A DNA stretch of 64,000 nucleotides from the NCBI RefSeq assembly GCF_030272615.1, contig NC_081408.1, forward strand, positions 65,234,546 to 65,298,545, given 5' to 3'. Below are positions 12,149 to 24,155 of the stretch, one piece after another. Each line of letters opens with the position of its first letter. Positions within the stretch are counted from its first letter, which is position 1. The notes below the pieces were generated by a model that did not search any database, was not told the DNA's origin, and saw nothing but the letters and a program-made list of their open reading frames with translations. The DNA comes from Cryptomeria japonica (Eukaryota > Streptophyta > Pinopsida > Cupressales > Cupressaceae). The translations under genes were made by a program, and so were the position numbers.

Positions 12149-12828
12149 ATATCCCCCCCTTAGCATTGATGACAATACTAGATGTGAAAAATATCAAAGT
12201 ACCAAGAAATGCCAAACAATCCTCCCCTAATGGAAGACAACCAACAATTGTCCACTCAAAGAAATAGAAATTAAGTTCTCAAACAAAGACCAAACTCCCC
12301 TTGTGAATGATATCTCTGTAGAGCTCTAAATTACACATATATCTCTCCCCCTAATGCATACAACTCCTTAAGTTTTCCTTTTTCACATCAATATCTCTCC
12401 CCCTTTGAGATCAATACCAATAATCTGACAAAAATATCAAAACAAAAAAACAAACCTATGAATCACAAAGCTAACTACTCCCCCTAAGAAGTATCATCCC
12501 CACATCAGTGCTGGAATGAATAGTATCTTTGATCATGCATACCAGACTGATGCCAAACTGCATCAATCAAGTCTCTACCAGAGGGGTAAAAACTCCCAAC
12601 TTGTCTCTGAAGTGCTCAAATGATTCCTTAGGCAAAGGTTTAGTGAAGATATATGTAATCTTCTCTTTAGTGTTCAGATAAACCAATCTAACTTTATTTT
12701 CTTCCACCTTTTCCTTTATAAAGTTGTACTTGATAGATATGATCTTTGTCTTAGAATGAAATACCAGATTCTTTGATATATCAATAGCAGTGGAGTTATC
12801 AAAGTGAATAACTATAGGTCCACTGCAC
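12149..12828 (-). pseudogene. B polypurine region and RNase H C-terminus
   Basis: Next to the LTR is a C-run on the plus strand (ATATCCCCCCCTTAGCATT), the minus-strand polypurine tract, with further purine runs near 12350, 12400 and 12480. From about 12600 to 12828 the minus strand reads as RNase H C-terminal blocks with an IFTKPLPKESFEH-type motif and FHSKTK. The frame is interrupted at TGCAC by A3 and resumes at 19561. Confidence 0.75.
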
Positions 12829-13616
12829 TGTTAGGATTCTCAAAGATAGTGAGGGGGGGGGGGTGAATCAGTATCTAACCGATTATTGAATTTACTTGAA
12901 TTAAAACATGTAAAGCTTATCAATACTGTATACCGGTAAACCAAGAATAATGTAGCAAACAAAAATAATAATAACCACATTAAAAGAACATCATAACATA
13001 GTAGTTTAATGAGGAAACCCGGTGTGGGAAAAACCTCAGTGGGATTTGTGACCCACAATATTTGCTTACTGACCAATAAGTGAATATTACTCTTACAATA
13101 GGGGCCTGCACATGTAGGAAGGCCAAGTGCCTAGAGCTCACTGCTCAATTACAAAATAAGAAGTCACACTAACTTACAAAATGGATTATACAAATCCAAT
13201 ATTGTCTTCTACTGCTTCAAATTAGCATCTACTATGCCAGATCCAATACCAATTTTATATTTGCTTCATACATAAACCCTTAACCTATAATTCACATATT
13301 AGGTTTGCCTTATTTCGCCTGTCACATTATTACAAAATATTCTACAATGATCTCATACATATATGAGTCATAGTGCAACTCACCATGTCAACTTACAATA
13401 TTTATACAATTAATTACAAAATACATTATAAACAAGATTCATGTCGGCCAGGGTGTCAGTATCCTTCCTTTGCCAGTGTTCTGTGTGTCGATGTAGAGTT
13501 TGTCGCTGCCGGTCCTGGTATATTGTCTTGCTGGTATCATATGATTGAAAGGTTTCCATCAATGACAAAACCTTCAATCACCTACAATTTCTCATTGGAG
13601 TGTGCATTTGCCAACA
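12829..13616 (-). repeat. A3 3' LTR
   Basis: Starts TGTTAGGATT and ends GCCAACA on the plus strand. It contains a run of 12 G near 12848, which is shorter in the sister LTR. Aligns end to end with 18773-19555. Confidence 0.9.
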
Positions 13617-13837
13617 ATCTCCCCCTTTGGCATTGATGGCAACACTCATGAGAAAAATCCAAAAAGTGTCATCCAAAAATGAGTCTGCTAGAATTGTCTT
13701 ACTAGAAAATGTATGAGCTCCCCCTGAGCTGATGAGCCATTTGTTGATCATTTTTCTCATAGCCTCTACTCCCCCTTTGACATCAATGACAAAGGTTGTC
13801 ATTCGTTATCAATGGAGTCCTGCCTGGTTTCTTGTAA
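13617..13837 (-). other. A3 polypurine tracts
   Basis: The tract touching the LTR reads, on the minus strand, GCCAAAGGGGGAGAT (13617-13631). A second copy of the same phrase, with GTCAAAGGGGGAG, lies around 13769-13785, and a weaker run is near 13710. This is the arrangement seen in E. Confidence 0.75.
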
Positions 13838-16800
13838 CTAGTGGGTTACACTCTGAAAGATATCTGTCAAAATTAAATTTATGTCGTTGCTGAATGTTTT
13901 ACTATCTTTTATAGCCTCATGGGTTCTCTGCACTGTACTAGTGAGTATGTGCATTTTCTCTTCTGGTGTCTTTAGTCTAGGAACCAGAGCCTCAAATATT
14001 TCTTTTCTCAAAGAAATAAGATACTCTAGTCTTGGACCAAGTCTACATTTTAAGTCCTTTGCTTTGTCCTTTATTCTTTGTTTTTCATTTTCCAGTTTCC
14101 TGATTTTCTCTTCTTCCTTTGCAATTTTCTTCTCTAATTCCAAAAATGAATCTGATGTTCTAATTAGATTGTCAGCAATATTGTTAATTTTGTTAATTTT
14201 ATCCTATGTCTTTCTAATTTCATTGTCAAGATCTTCTGTTAATACATCCATTTTGCATGTATCCCTGTACAATTTCTTGAAGTCAAAAATGATTTCATTG
14301 AGTTCCGGTAAAAGAGTATCCATCTCCTCTTTGTTCTTATTCACAATTTCTATAAAGAATTTCTCTTTTTCTTTTATCATCCTTTCCTTAAAAGTATCCT
14401 CATTTATTTGATCAACGGTGATGAATTTAGACAATGTGTCTAATTGTTCTAAAGAATCTTTATTCTCTATTTTACACTTGGGTGCAATCATCTTCAAAAT
14501 TGGTATGGTGTTATTAATAGCCTTATATGCTAGTGCATTACAATCTATTATTTTGTTAATTGAATCTAGCAATACCTATATCACATTTGTTGGTCTGAAT
14601 TTAGACATGGAGGTTCTGGATGTCTGTCCAACTGTCTTTAGAATTTTTAATCCATCGGTGGTGATAATAGCATTGCTTTCCTCTTTCATTGGAGGATCAA
14701 TTTGTGCTTGCATTTCAGCTACCAAAGGTTTAGGTCTTTCAGTTGTAGTTGGTGGCACTGTCTCTAAATGTACTTGTGAATGAACCTGTTGTTCTACCTG
14801 TTTCTTTGTACTCTCTACTGATGGTTTCTCTGATGATGCCTCTGATGATTTTTCAATAGTATCCATTGTCGATTTTTTTGTTTGTGACTCTGTATGCCCT
14901 ACTAGTTTCTCTGTGCTTTCTCCTGAAATGTCTACAGTCGGTATCTCAATAGATTTTTCATTGTTATCAGTTGTTGGTTTCTCAATAGATACATTATATA
15001 CACTAGTGCTATCATCTTTTCCTGTATCCATTGTCTGTTCAGTTTGTTGCTCACTCCCAATTTCAATGTCTCCAACTGTATCTTTAGCATTTTTCTCAAC
15101 TATTGTGTCTTCTACCAGTGGCTCAATTGCCACATCTCTTTTCTCACTTGTTTCCTTATCAACCACAATGTTGACTTCCCGAGTATCGATATTCACTATG
15201 TACAACACCTCAGAATCAAGATTTATATCCTCATGTGTTGTCTTCATACTCTATGTTGCCGGTTGATTTTTAGTAGTGTCTATTGGTGGAGTATCTAAAG
15301 ATGGTGGGGGTAAGTTGTCTGCTATCTTTACACTAGGAGGTCCACCGACCTTTCCTTTTCCTTTGTCCCTATCCTTTTGATATACCTTGAAGGTTTTAGG
15401 TTTTTGATACTCTTCATGTTTCTCCTTTTCTACCAGGAATATATCCCATGCATTTGTTGTTTCCTTTGTTATCTGATTTATTCTTCCTACCATTAGTGCT
15501 ACATGTCAGTGAGAAGTTGAGAATACTGACCAGTTAGCTTCATATATTAATTGATCTATTTCATCAGGTGAGTCAACAAGGTGTACTGCAAGTAGTTTTT
15601 CAATCTTTATTTTCTTATCTAGCTCAATAATAGCTACTCTTCTAGCTTCTAGTCTGTTATATAGATATGCTCGTATTTCATCAACAACTTGCATTAAAAA
15701 TTTCTCAAAAATATCTAAGTGTAGTATTACACTATTCTCTACTCTTTCTCTGTCACCAGTGGATAATGTGTTATACAATTTGCTGATATTCTTCAACTTG
15801 CCATCCTCAGTAATTTCATTTATTAATTTATCAATAGGAGCTATAGTTTGTTTTGACTTCTTCTTAGGAGTCAACTTCTTTTTCTTTGGAGCTAATTTCT
15901 TTGTTGGTGGCCTTATTGCATGTTGCTTTTGTCTTTTTGGTGTAGGAGAATGTGTCGGTGAAGGTTTTCTTTTCCTCTCAACTCTCTTGAATACTGCAGG
16001 TATGTCACTTTCTGAAGAAGTTCCAATTGATGAAAGGTGTGTTTCCGATTGGATTGCTTCCAATTCACTTTCAGTTATACCAGTTTGCTTTAGCACATCT
16101 TCTTTAACAGTTTTTGCTTGTCGGGTTCCTTTTCTAACAAATGCCTCAACCCTTTTAACTCTTTTCCTTGATTTAATTTGGATTTCTATAGTTTCAGCAT
16201 TACCAAATACTTCTTCTTCAAGTTCCTTAGGAGCTTCTAGGAGGGCTTTTGCATAGGTTTCTATTATGTTGTCATCAATCTCATACCCCATTTCAGTAAC
16301 CCAAATGGTTCTAGGAACAACTGCCTCCATCCAAATTTCTTCTTTCTTAATTACAAAATAGATTTCTTTTTGGTACTTATCCACAATAGCTTCTGATAAC
16401 CTTACTCTTGTTTTCATTCGAGCTTTTAGTGCTTGAAAGTACTCATTTATGGTTTTCTCCCTATTCTCTCCCATATTGTTCAGCAATTCTGATAGTTGTT
16501 TTCCTATCGATATATCATATTCAAAATCTTTGGTGCCAATACCGGGTACTTGTTTGGTTATATATAGCATCAGACAAACAAGTAGGTTTCTAGATCTGAA
16601 TGTTCCTTTCTTTTCCCTTTTGATCTTTGCTAGATTTTCTATTAGCTCATCTTTAAGCCATTCACATATGTCTATCCTTGCATTATCATTTACCATATCA
16701 TATGCACTCTTAATACATAGGCTAGAAACTGAGTTTAACCTATTTGCATGTGTAGTCTTGTAACCTAAGATCATACTGATAAATCTGATATTTGTATCCT

Positions 16801-17275
16801 TTACATCATTTACCCTTAGTGATATCTTATCAAATGTTGCACCGATTAGGTTTGCCACTAGATCATTTGAGACCTTCTTAGTTTTGTCAGGTTTGTTGCC
16901 GGTGGAGGGTAACCCTGTCACAACCTTTACTGCTTCTTTTGTGATTTTATGAATTGAGTCCAACCAAAAAAATTCACCATGTACTCTTCTTAATACTATC
17001 CTTATGATATCCTTGGGGAAATCTAGGATACTGAGAAGTTCAGTGAAAACTAGGGTTTCTATTATCTTATGTTTAGGTTTGACATTTCCTGATTCATCAG
17101 AGATCACATATTCATACATATTCTTAATTTCCTCATCACCTAGTTCATCAATATGATAATGTATATACATTCTAGGGTCTTCAACATATACTACCCCTTT
17201 AGGTATTTGAGAAAATTCACCTAAGCTATCATCTTTATTCACAATTTTGAGAACTAGTTGGAATATGGGTCTTAA
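13838..17275 (-). pseudogene. A3 ORF2: large protein of unknown function
   Basis: One reading frame runs from about 17275 to the stop at 13838, roughly 1,146 codons with only four internal stops (15506, 15248, 14573, 14201); the first 578 codons are fully open. Order of parts: a mixed, apparently globular N-terminal region with conserved phrases such as GEFSQIPKGVVYVEDPRMY, HKITKEAVKVVTGLPSTGN and TIWVTEMGYE; a lysine-rich segment (PKKKKLTPKKKSKQ, near 15860); a helical region; a Thr/Glu/Ser-rich acidic linker longer than in the sister copies (14580-15250); and a C-terminal coiled coil. I do not recognise the family. Relative to A1 and A2 the first roughly 80 bp of the gene, including the likely ATG, are missing. 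The GTG at 17242 is not a credible start. The T-G-L-P phrase faintly recalls plant transposon-associated domains; I would not rely on it. Confidence 0.75.
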
Positions 17276-17402
17276 TCTGCCTTAGGGATGAAAGATTTGA
17301 TAGATTTCTTCACTTCTTTTCTTGGAATTCCTTTGCTTAGGATTTTTCACACTCTCAAAGATTTGAATGCTCGGTGAAATGAAAATGGAGCCAAAACACC
17401 TG

Positions 17403-17411
17403 TTTTATAAT
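17403..17411 (-). promoter_or_regulatory. TATA-like box upstream of A3 ORF2
   Basis: The minus strand reads AACATTATAAAA within a block conserved in A1 and A2 (TATA-like boxes at 29974 and 43403). It sits in the non-coding spacer between ORF1 and ORF2. Promoter activity is an inference. Confidence 0.4.
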
Positions 17412-17565
17412 GTTATTTTCTTCACCTATCACATTTAATGCTTGCTGGTTAAGTCACACCTTAACTTATCTTCTGGTAAAGAAGTAATCTCAACTTCTCA
17501 CCATCAACTGAGGGAATAATAGCATGTTTTTCATTTGGTTGCTAAACCCCCAAAGGAATTTTATT

Positions 17566-18701
17566 TAGTTAGATGAAGAGTCTCCTACCGGTGGAGTGTT
17601 GCTATGTTCTATCGGTGGAGTGTTGCTATGTTCTATCAGTGGAGGAGTATTCCCATCAACATTCTATTCTGACTTTCTGATACATTGTTTTGAGAATTCT
17701 TGTTTTACCTCTTCAACCTTTTCTTTACCTTTCAAACTAGCACCATTATTATTTTTTGGTGGTTCCTTACTTCTACAAAATTTTGCAATATGTCCAATCT
17801 TGTTACAAGCATAACAAGTCACATTATTTTTCTGAATAGCTTTCCCATATCCTATGTTGGTTTGTGTTCTGCATTGATTAGATAAGTGTCCAAATCTCCC
17901 ACAAACATAACATCTTACATTCATTCTACAATTCTCTAAATTATGACCAACTTTGTTGCATTTAGAATATTGACTGTTGGGTGTATTGGTGTTCTAATAA
18001 TTTCTAGATCTACATTGATTTTCTCTATGACCATACTTGTTACAATTAATGTATTTGCCATTAAATTTATAGGCATTTGGTTGCCTTACCGGTTTGCTAT
18101 GATCATGTGTGTTTGCAGTACCAAAGCCTTAACCAACTTCAAAGCCAAAGCCATTAGTGTCACCATTAGGTTTCTGATTCTTTAGCATTTCACCAAGTTC
18201 TTCTTAGCTTTTCTTGAATTTTTCTTTGTTATGATTTGTAGTAGCCAGTTCTCTTTTCAAGATTCCTTTCTATCTCATAAATTCATTTGATTAATTTTGT
18301 GTATGCATCAGATCTATCTTCAACATATCATTTTCATAACTAAGTCTTGTGTTTTCATTTGCAGCATCATTCAGTCTTCGAGTCAGATCTTCTTCATTTT
18401 TCTTCCTATCTTCAATTTCTTTACAAAATCTCATAGTCATATCCTACATTTCATTCTTTGTAGTACTGCTTTCTTGTCTCAGTTTGTTTACCAGATCATT
18501 AAGAGTTTCCTTTCCATCATTCTCATTCTGCATCTTTTCACAAAGTTCTATTCTCTTATTTCTTGCAATGGTAAGATTTTCTTGAAGTGCTTGAATAATA
18601 TCCTGAGCAGCTTTTAGATCATCTTCAGGTTTGATATTTTTCAATTTTTCTGCATCATAGTCTGAAAGAGCTATTTCCAATTGTTTCTTCAAGTTATCCA
18701 T
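17566..18701 (-). pseudogene. A3 ORF1: coiled coil and four zinc knuckles
   Basis: The ATG is at 18701 (MDNLKKQLEIALSDYD), about 70 bp after the primer site. About 200 residues of charged heptads, with phrases such as QALQENLTIARNKR, indicate a coiled coil. Four CCHC knuckles follow, the last two clear: CYVCGRFGHLSNQC and CYACNKIGHIAKFC. The second has lost its first Cys. There is no capsid (UBN2) domain, so this is a nucleocapsid-like protein without the usual shell part. Several stops interrupt it. Near the C-terminal end a 24-bp unit encoding NTPPIEHS is repeated (17586-17648); A1 and A2 have it once. Confidence 0.75.
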
Positions 18702-18754
18702 CTCTACTAGTTTCAAGATCTTCCTCAAGCTATTGGGCTTCTGAAAATAGAGGA

Positions 18755-18772
18755 CCAGGCTCTAATACCAAT
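18755..18772 (-). other. A3 primer-binding site
   Basis: The minus strand reads ATTGGTATTAGAGCCTGG immediately inside the 5' LTR. It is the initiator-tRNA-Met type site with one change from TGGTATCAGAGC. Confidence 0.85.
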
Positions 18773-19555
18773 TGTTAGGATTCCCAAAGATACTGAGCAG
18801 GGGGGTGAATTGGTATTTAGCTGGTTATTGAATTTACTTGAATTAAAACATGTAAAGCTTATCAATACTATATTTCGGTAAACCAAGAATAATGTAGTAA
18901 ACAAAAATAACAATAACCACATGAAAAGAACACCATAAAATAGTAGTTTAATGAGGAAACCCGGTGTGGGAAAAAGCTAATTGGGATTTATGACCCACAA
19001 TATTTGCTTACTGTCCAATAAGTGAATATTACTCATACAATAGGGGCCTACACATGCAGGAAGGCCAAGTGCCTAGAGCTCACTGCTCAATTACAAAATA
19101 AAAAGTCACATTGACTTACAAAATGGATTATACAAACCCAATATCTTGTACTACTTCATATTAGCATGTGCTATGCTAGATCTAGTACCGGTTTTAGCTC
19201 TGCTTCATACATAAACCCTTAACCTATAATTCGCATATTAGGTCTGCCTTATTTCACCTATCACATTATTACAAAATGTTATACAATGATCTCATACATA
19301 TATGACTCATATTATAGCGCGCCATGTCGGCTTACAATGATTTTACAATTAATTACAAAATACATTTTAAACAAGATTCTTGTCAGCCAGGGTGCCCGTA
19401 TCCATCCTTTGCCAGTGTTCTATGTGTCGGTGTAGAGTTTGTCATTGCTGATGTCGGTATATTGTCTTGCCGATATCATATGATTGCAAAGTTGCCATCA
19501 ATGACAAAACCTTCAATTACCTATAGTTTCTCATTAGAGTGTGCATTTGCCAATA
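18773..19555 (-). repeat. A3 5' LTR
   Basis: Starts TGTTAGGATTCCC and ends GCCAATA on the plus strand (CCAACA in sister LTRs). Followed by the TGCAC target duplication. Confidence 0.9.
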
Positions 19556-19560
19556 TGCAC

Positions 19561-20358
19561 TGCACTTTGATATCCTTCAACATTTTCTTCATCCATATAA
19601 CTTGTGTATAGTTTGTAGCAACAACAACATACTCAGCTTCAACAATAGATAAATAAGTACATGACTATTTATTTTTTATTCATCAAACAAGTTTCTTTCC
19701 AAGAAATAAAGATCCACCATAATTACTTTTTCTGTCATCAATATCTCCATCCCAGTCAGCATCTGTATATGCACATAAAGTAAAGTTATCATCCTTAGGG
19801 CACCATAAACCATATTGATGTATCTTGCAATTATCTAAAAATCCTTTCCTCCGCACTCTCATGATTTCCTCTAGGATCACTCTAAAATTTTGATACAATA
19901 CAAACATCATTCATTATGTCAAGCCTAGTCTAAGTCAAATAAAGCAAACCTCCAATCATAGATTTGTATCATGTAGGATTTACTGGTGCAGAAACATCTT
20001 TCCTAGTCAATTTATCACTTGTAATCATAGGATTACTTACCGGTTTAGAATCTCCCATATGAAATTTCTTCAACAATTCCCTAGCATACTTAGTTTGATA
20101 GGTGAAAATAGCTTTGCCAGTTTGAGTAATCTACAAACCTAAGAAAATTTTCATTTCTCCAATCATAAAAATTTCAAATTCATTCTCCATATTTTTAGCA
20201 AATTCCATGCACAACTTATCTTCACCTCCAAAAATAATGTCATCAATAAATACTTTAATAATTAGTATATCATCATCAGTGATCTTATAATATTAATTAC
20301 TGTCAACATTACCCTTAGTAAAACCAAGCTTCAAAAGATATTTATCGAAACTTGCATA
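19561..20358 (-). pseudogene. B RNase H N-terminus and reverse transcriptase C-terminus
   Basis: The minus strand carries the YGLWCPKDDNFTLCAYTDAD block of RNase H (near 19800), an RT-RNase H connector with the KSMIGGLLYLTQTRLDI-like segment, and an FIDDIIFGGEDKLCMEF block with the catalytic Asp pair (near 20230; usual form YVDD). Several stops break the frame. At 20358 the frame is cut by a solo LTR in the RAWYARLDKY block. Confidence 0.8.
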
Positions 20359-21581
20359 TGTTAGACAATTCAGATAACTGGAAGACAACTAAGAGGGGGG
20401 AGGGTGAATCAGTTGTCATAGATTACTAGAAGCATTAGCAATTTAAACTTTAATACCAAAACCCGAAACAATAATACCAAAATAGCAATTAATCCAATTA
20501 AGCATAAACAATAATCATAGAATAAAAGTCATCCACACAACAATGAGATTTGTATGTGGAAAACCTAGTAAAGGGAAAAACCATCGTGGGAAACCTACCC
20601 ATAGTCATATAATACTTTTATCGTAAGTATGTGAATTACAATGAAGGGGCATGCACTTGTAGGAAGGCCAACAACCTTGAGCACACTTCTCATCACAAAA
20701 GCAGCCTCACTGACTACATATAAATCTAGAATACAATCCGATAAAGTGTTGAACTGCAAGAGATAGCATCTCCTATTCCTGAGTAGAGTTCCAGTTAATC
20801 TCAATACTAGAGGAATATATCCTCTTACACAAACCCAATTGGATCTCTAGTGATCGACCAACTCCTCTGCCTGAATGATATTACATTATTCACACATTAC
20901 ATTCCATGACCATGAACTCTTACATTAACCATGATGATCTACAATGAGATCTTACATCTATTTATACAAACCCTTGACCATAAACAATCAGGTCGGCCAC
21001 TAGGAAATAAACTGATTACATAATTACAAACCATGTCGACCTTAGACCAAACACGTAATAACAACACATAAAAAATCCCAAAAATATAATAACAGGTCCT
21101 ATCTACACATTACATTAATGTTAGTCCATAACCTAGATCAACCAAGACCCGGTATAGGTCCACATGCTTCAGCAATAATCTCCATTGGCCAAGTCTCAAA
21201 CATGATTACCAATAGCATCCTGAAACATCATCAAAAGCTGCACAAACACCACTTAAATGCATTTCATGAAGGATCTCAACCAAAATCTCTACTGATGAAA
21301 CACTTGCTAGAACTAGAAACCAATCTACTAAGAAAGAAAGATAGCATCCAATCACTAGACCAAAACTATTTGACCAAATAAGAGTATTAGTATCATGAAC
21401 AACCCAATTCCATCACTAGATTGTACTAAAGCTTGCTGGATCAATTTGAATCCAAGTCAACTAAAAACTACTCAACCTACCAAGAGCAAAAGTGTGTCGG
21501 TAAAGCATTCAAACAACTAGTGTTGACATCAATAACAAAACATCAATGCAACACATAATCAATTCCACCAAATGGCCAACA
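20359..21581 (-). repeat. Solo B-family LTR inserted in element B
   Basis: A single 1,223-bp LTR, TGTTAGAC to CCAACA, flanked by GCATA (20354-20358) and ACATA (21582-21586), a 5-bp duplication with one change. It splits the reverse transcriptase block RAWYARLDKY. It is the same family as the LTRs of B, so B was hit by a sibling that later recombined to a solo LTR. On the minus strand TATAAATA occurs near 20963, followed by TGTAAGATCTCATTGTAG, shared with the D and G LTRs. Confidence 0.9.
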
Positions 21582-21586
21582 ACATA

Positions 21587-22120
21587 CCAAGCTCTAGGTG
21601 CTTGTTTCAATCCATATAAAGATTTCCTTAACCTGCAAGCCATGGTTGTATCATCTGATAGTGAAAAACCATCAGGTTTCTCAATATAAACTTCCTCATC
21701 AATATCCCCATTCAAAAATGCACACTTAACATCCATCTAATAAACCTTGTAGTTTTTATAGGTAGCATAGGCAAGAAATAATCTTACAAGTTCAATCCTA
21801 CCTACAAGTGAAAAAGTCTCTCCATAATTAATTCCTTCCTTTTGAGAATATCCTTTACAAACTAATATAGCCTTATTCTTTATAACTTTACCATCCTTAT
21901 TTAATTTATTCCTAAAAACCCATTTAGTTCCTATAAAATTCTTATTTTTAGGCTGGAGAACCAAAGTCCATGTGTTATTTTTCTCAATCAGATCTAATTC
22001 TTCTTCCATAGCTTTCAACCAATATTCATCTTTACATGCCTAAATTACTAATATAGGTTCAACTTGTGAAATGAAACATACCTCATTAGTTGCTAGTCTC
22101 CTTCTTGTCATCATTCCATT
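21587..22120 (-). pseudogene. B reverse transcriptase N-terminal half
   Basis: Minus-strand frames read MKAMEEELDLIEKNNTWTLV, KWVFRNKLNKDGKVIKNKA, GETFSLVGRIELVRLFLA, and then MDVKCAFLNGDIDEEVYIEK and SLYGLKQAPRAWY, after which the solo LTR interrupts it. A stop near 21736 splits the two halves in one frame. Typical plant copia order and spacing. Confidence 0.9.
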
Positions 22121-23060
22121 GTTCTTATCCCCAATGATTTGATCTTCAAAATGATTCAATCTCACATACCTAGGAGTCCTCTGACTCTCTATTCCTCTCC
22201 TCGATTCTTCAATTACTGTATAATTTTCTGAGACTGCCAAAGTAACTGATTCAACACTTTGTTTTGGTAAAGGTGTTACTAGTTCAGATATAATCATTTC
22301 CACTACTGGTTCCTTCTCATAAGCTTTGATTTGACTTTTTTTATGCTCATCCACCTTGACAATAGTTCTCTCCACAATTCTTTGCAATCTTTTGTTATAA
22401 CATCTAGATGCTTTACATTCATTTGAATAATCAAGAAATATGCCTTCATCACATCTAGGATCAAATTGGCCAATAATATCATCTCTCCTGATATAAAATT
22501 TACTACCAAAGATTCTCAAATACTTAACTCTAGGTGTATTGCCAAACCATAATTCATAAGGTGTCCTACTAGTTTCTCCTTTTATATGTACTTTTTTGAA
22601 TGTATAAACCATTGTTCTTACTGCTTCTCTCCAATAGATATGAGGTAGACTACCTTCCATCATCATTGTTCTAGTAGCATCTAAGATAGTTTTGTTCATC
22701 CTTTCCACAACTCCATTCTACTGAGGTTTCTAGGGAGCAGAAAATTGTCTCCTTATACCATGCTCCTCACAAAAAGCTATTAAACTCAACAAATGTGAAT
22801 TCTCCACCATGATCTGACCTCCAACATTTTATCTTCAAACCTGTCTCAGTTTCCACTTTAGCCTTAAAGATTTTAAACTTTTCAAATGCCTCACATTTCT
22901 CCCTTAGAAAAGTAACCCACATCATTCTAGAATAATCATCAATGATCAACATAAAATATCTATGACCTTGAATTTTTTTTACCTCTAGCAGGACCACATA
23001 AATCAATATGAATAAGATCAAGAACATCATTATATTTATCTTGTATACTCCTAAAAGAGG
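22121..23060 (-). pseudogene. B integrase
   Basis: Minus-strand frames carry the catalytic core: a first Asp in an HIDLCGPA-like phrase, IIDDYSRMMWVTFLREK, WRSDHGGEF (second Asp) and VERMNKTILDATR (the Glu block). C-terminal phrases are PYELWFGNTPRVKYLRIFGS and CYNKRLQRIVERT, then the linker RYVRLNHFEDQIIGDKNNG. It would join element DNA to the host chromosome. Stops around 22720-22770 break it. Confidence 0.88.
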
Positions 23061-23640
23061 TTCTAATCTGTTTACCCATTTGACAATCTTTACATACCAA
23101 ATTATAGGGCTTCACAATTTTATGTATATCTCTAATTGCCTTAGTATGTTGAACTAATCTTTACAATGCAATGACAATTCATATGAGATAGCCTCTTATG
23201 CCATAGCCAGCTCTCATCAATTTGTGCAATCAAACATGTCTTCTTTCCATAATTTGAATGAAATATATTACCCTTTATCTATGTACCGGTTGCAATCTCC
23301 AAACCAGATCTATTAATGATTTTACATTTTCTATCCTTGAACTGTAATTGAAATCTGTTATCCACTAATTGTGCTACACTCAAAAGATTATGCCTCAAAC
23401 CTTCAACATAATAAACATTGTCATTATTGTTCTGACCATCCAATGATATAGTTCCTTTTCCTTTGATCATACATGCTTTGTCATCTCTAAATATAACCAG
23501 ATCGCCATCATATTCTTGCAAAGATAGAAACTTCTCTTTCTCTCCAGTCATATGATGTGAACATCCACTATCAATTACCCATTCATCCTTGTCTTCAATT
23601 TTAGCACCAAATGCCCTCTCTTTAGTTACATTCTATTTTA
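23061..23640 (-). pseudogene. B protease and pre-integrase region
   Basis: The minus strand reads DEWVIDSGCSHHMTGE near 23590, keeping the aspartic protease DSG triad, then a conserved copia block ending NVYYVEGLRHNLLSVAQL (near 23400) and the decayed GAG-pre-integrase zinc segment. The protease would cut the Gag-Pol polyprotein. Confidence 0.85.
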
Positions 23641-24155
23641 GTGCCAGAACATCTTCCTGATAGCCAGGAACACCCATTCCTTTCCATTTCTGGAACCACT
23701 AGCAGAGTCTTCTGCTAGTTCATCATCAGAATCAGTAATACCATCCTCATCCACTATGTAGCATGACTTGTCTTTGTTTTTCTAGTACTTATACTTGTTC
23801 TAATATCCAAGGTTAGGCTTAAAAGATCTTCTAACTCTTTCCTCAAATCTTGAATTCCTTTCAAGACATCTAGATAGAAAATGACCAATCTTATTACATG
23901 AAAAACATTTAAAAGGTGTTTTTCCTTGATACTTACTTCCTACTGGTCCTTTAGGAACTCTTTTAGAAAATAGAACCTCAAGTTGCTTAAATTATTCATC
24001 TTCTCTCTTCACATCATCTACTTCTTTTTCATACAAAATTTTCCAATATTTCATACTGGTTGATGATGCAGATGCATGAAAAGAAGGTTCAAACTTCACA
24101 ACTCCAGAAGGTCCAAATTCTTCAATCTCAAAAGAAGATAATTTTGCAACCAAGG
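23641..24155 (-). pseudogene. B gag C-terminal part with zinc knuckle
   Basis: Contains CFSCNKIGHFLSRCLERN (near 23900), a CCHC knuckle, followed by a basic and then acidic stretch. On its N-terminal side the frame LVAKLSSFEIEEFG meets the D insertion at CAAGG (24151-24155) and resumes at 35268. Confidence 0.8.

Larger units (their letters stand above)
12829..19555 (-). mobile_element. A3: family A non-autonomous LTR retrotransposon
   Basis: 6,727 bp on the minus strand with LTRs at 12829-13616 and 18773-19555 and a perfect 5-bp target duplication, TGCAC, at 12824-12828 and 19556-19560. It inserted in the RNase H gene of B. Between the LTRs, read on the minus strand, are a primer site, ORF1 (coiled coil plus zinc knuckles), a short spacer with a TATA-like box, ORF2 and polypurine tracts. 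There is no trace of protease, integrase, reverse transcriptase or RNase H. By eye the two LTRs differ at very roughly one base in twelve over their first 320 bp, so the insertion is not recent. Confidence 0.9.

Noticed and set aside
13881-14411. Plus-strand frame of 176 codons
   Set aside because: Antisense shadow of the ORF2 coiled coil on the minus strand; hydrophobic only because it mirrors Lys/Glu-rich codons.
15759-16256. Plus-strand frame of 165 codons with Phe-rich text resembling membrane segments
   Set aside because: Antisense of the lysine-rich part of A3 ORF2. The same shadow appears antisense to A2 ORF2 at 44885-45187.
17240-17242. GTG as the start of A3 ORF2
   Set aside because: The frame is open upstream to about 17275, and A1 and A2 place the start further upstream at a strong ATG; A3 has lost that part.
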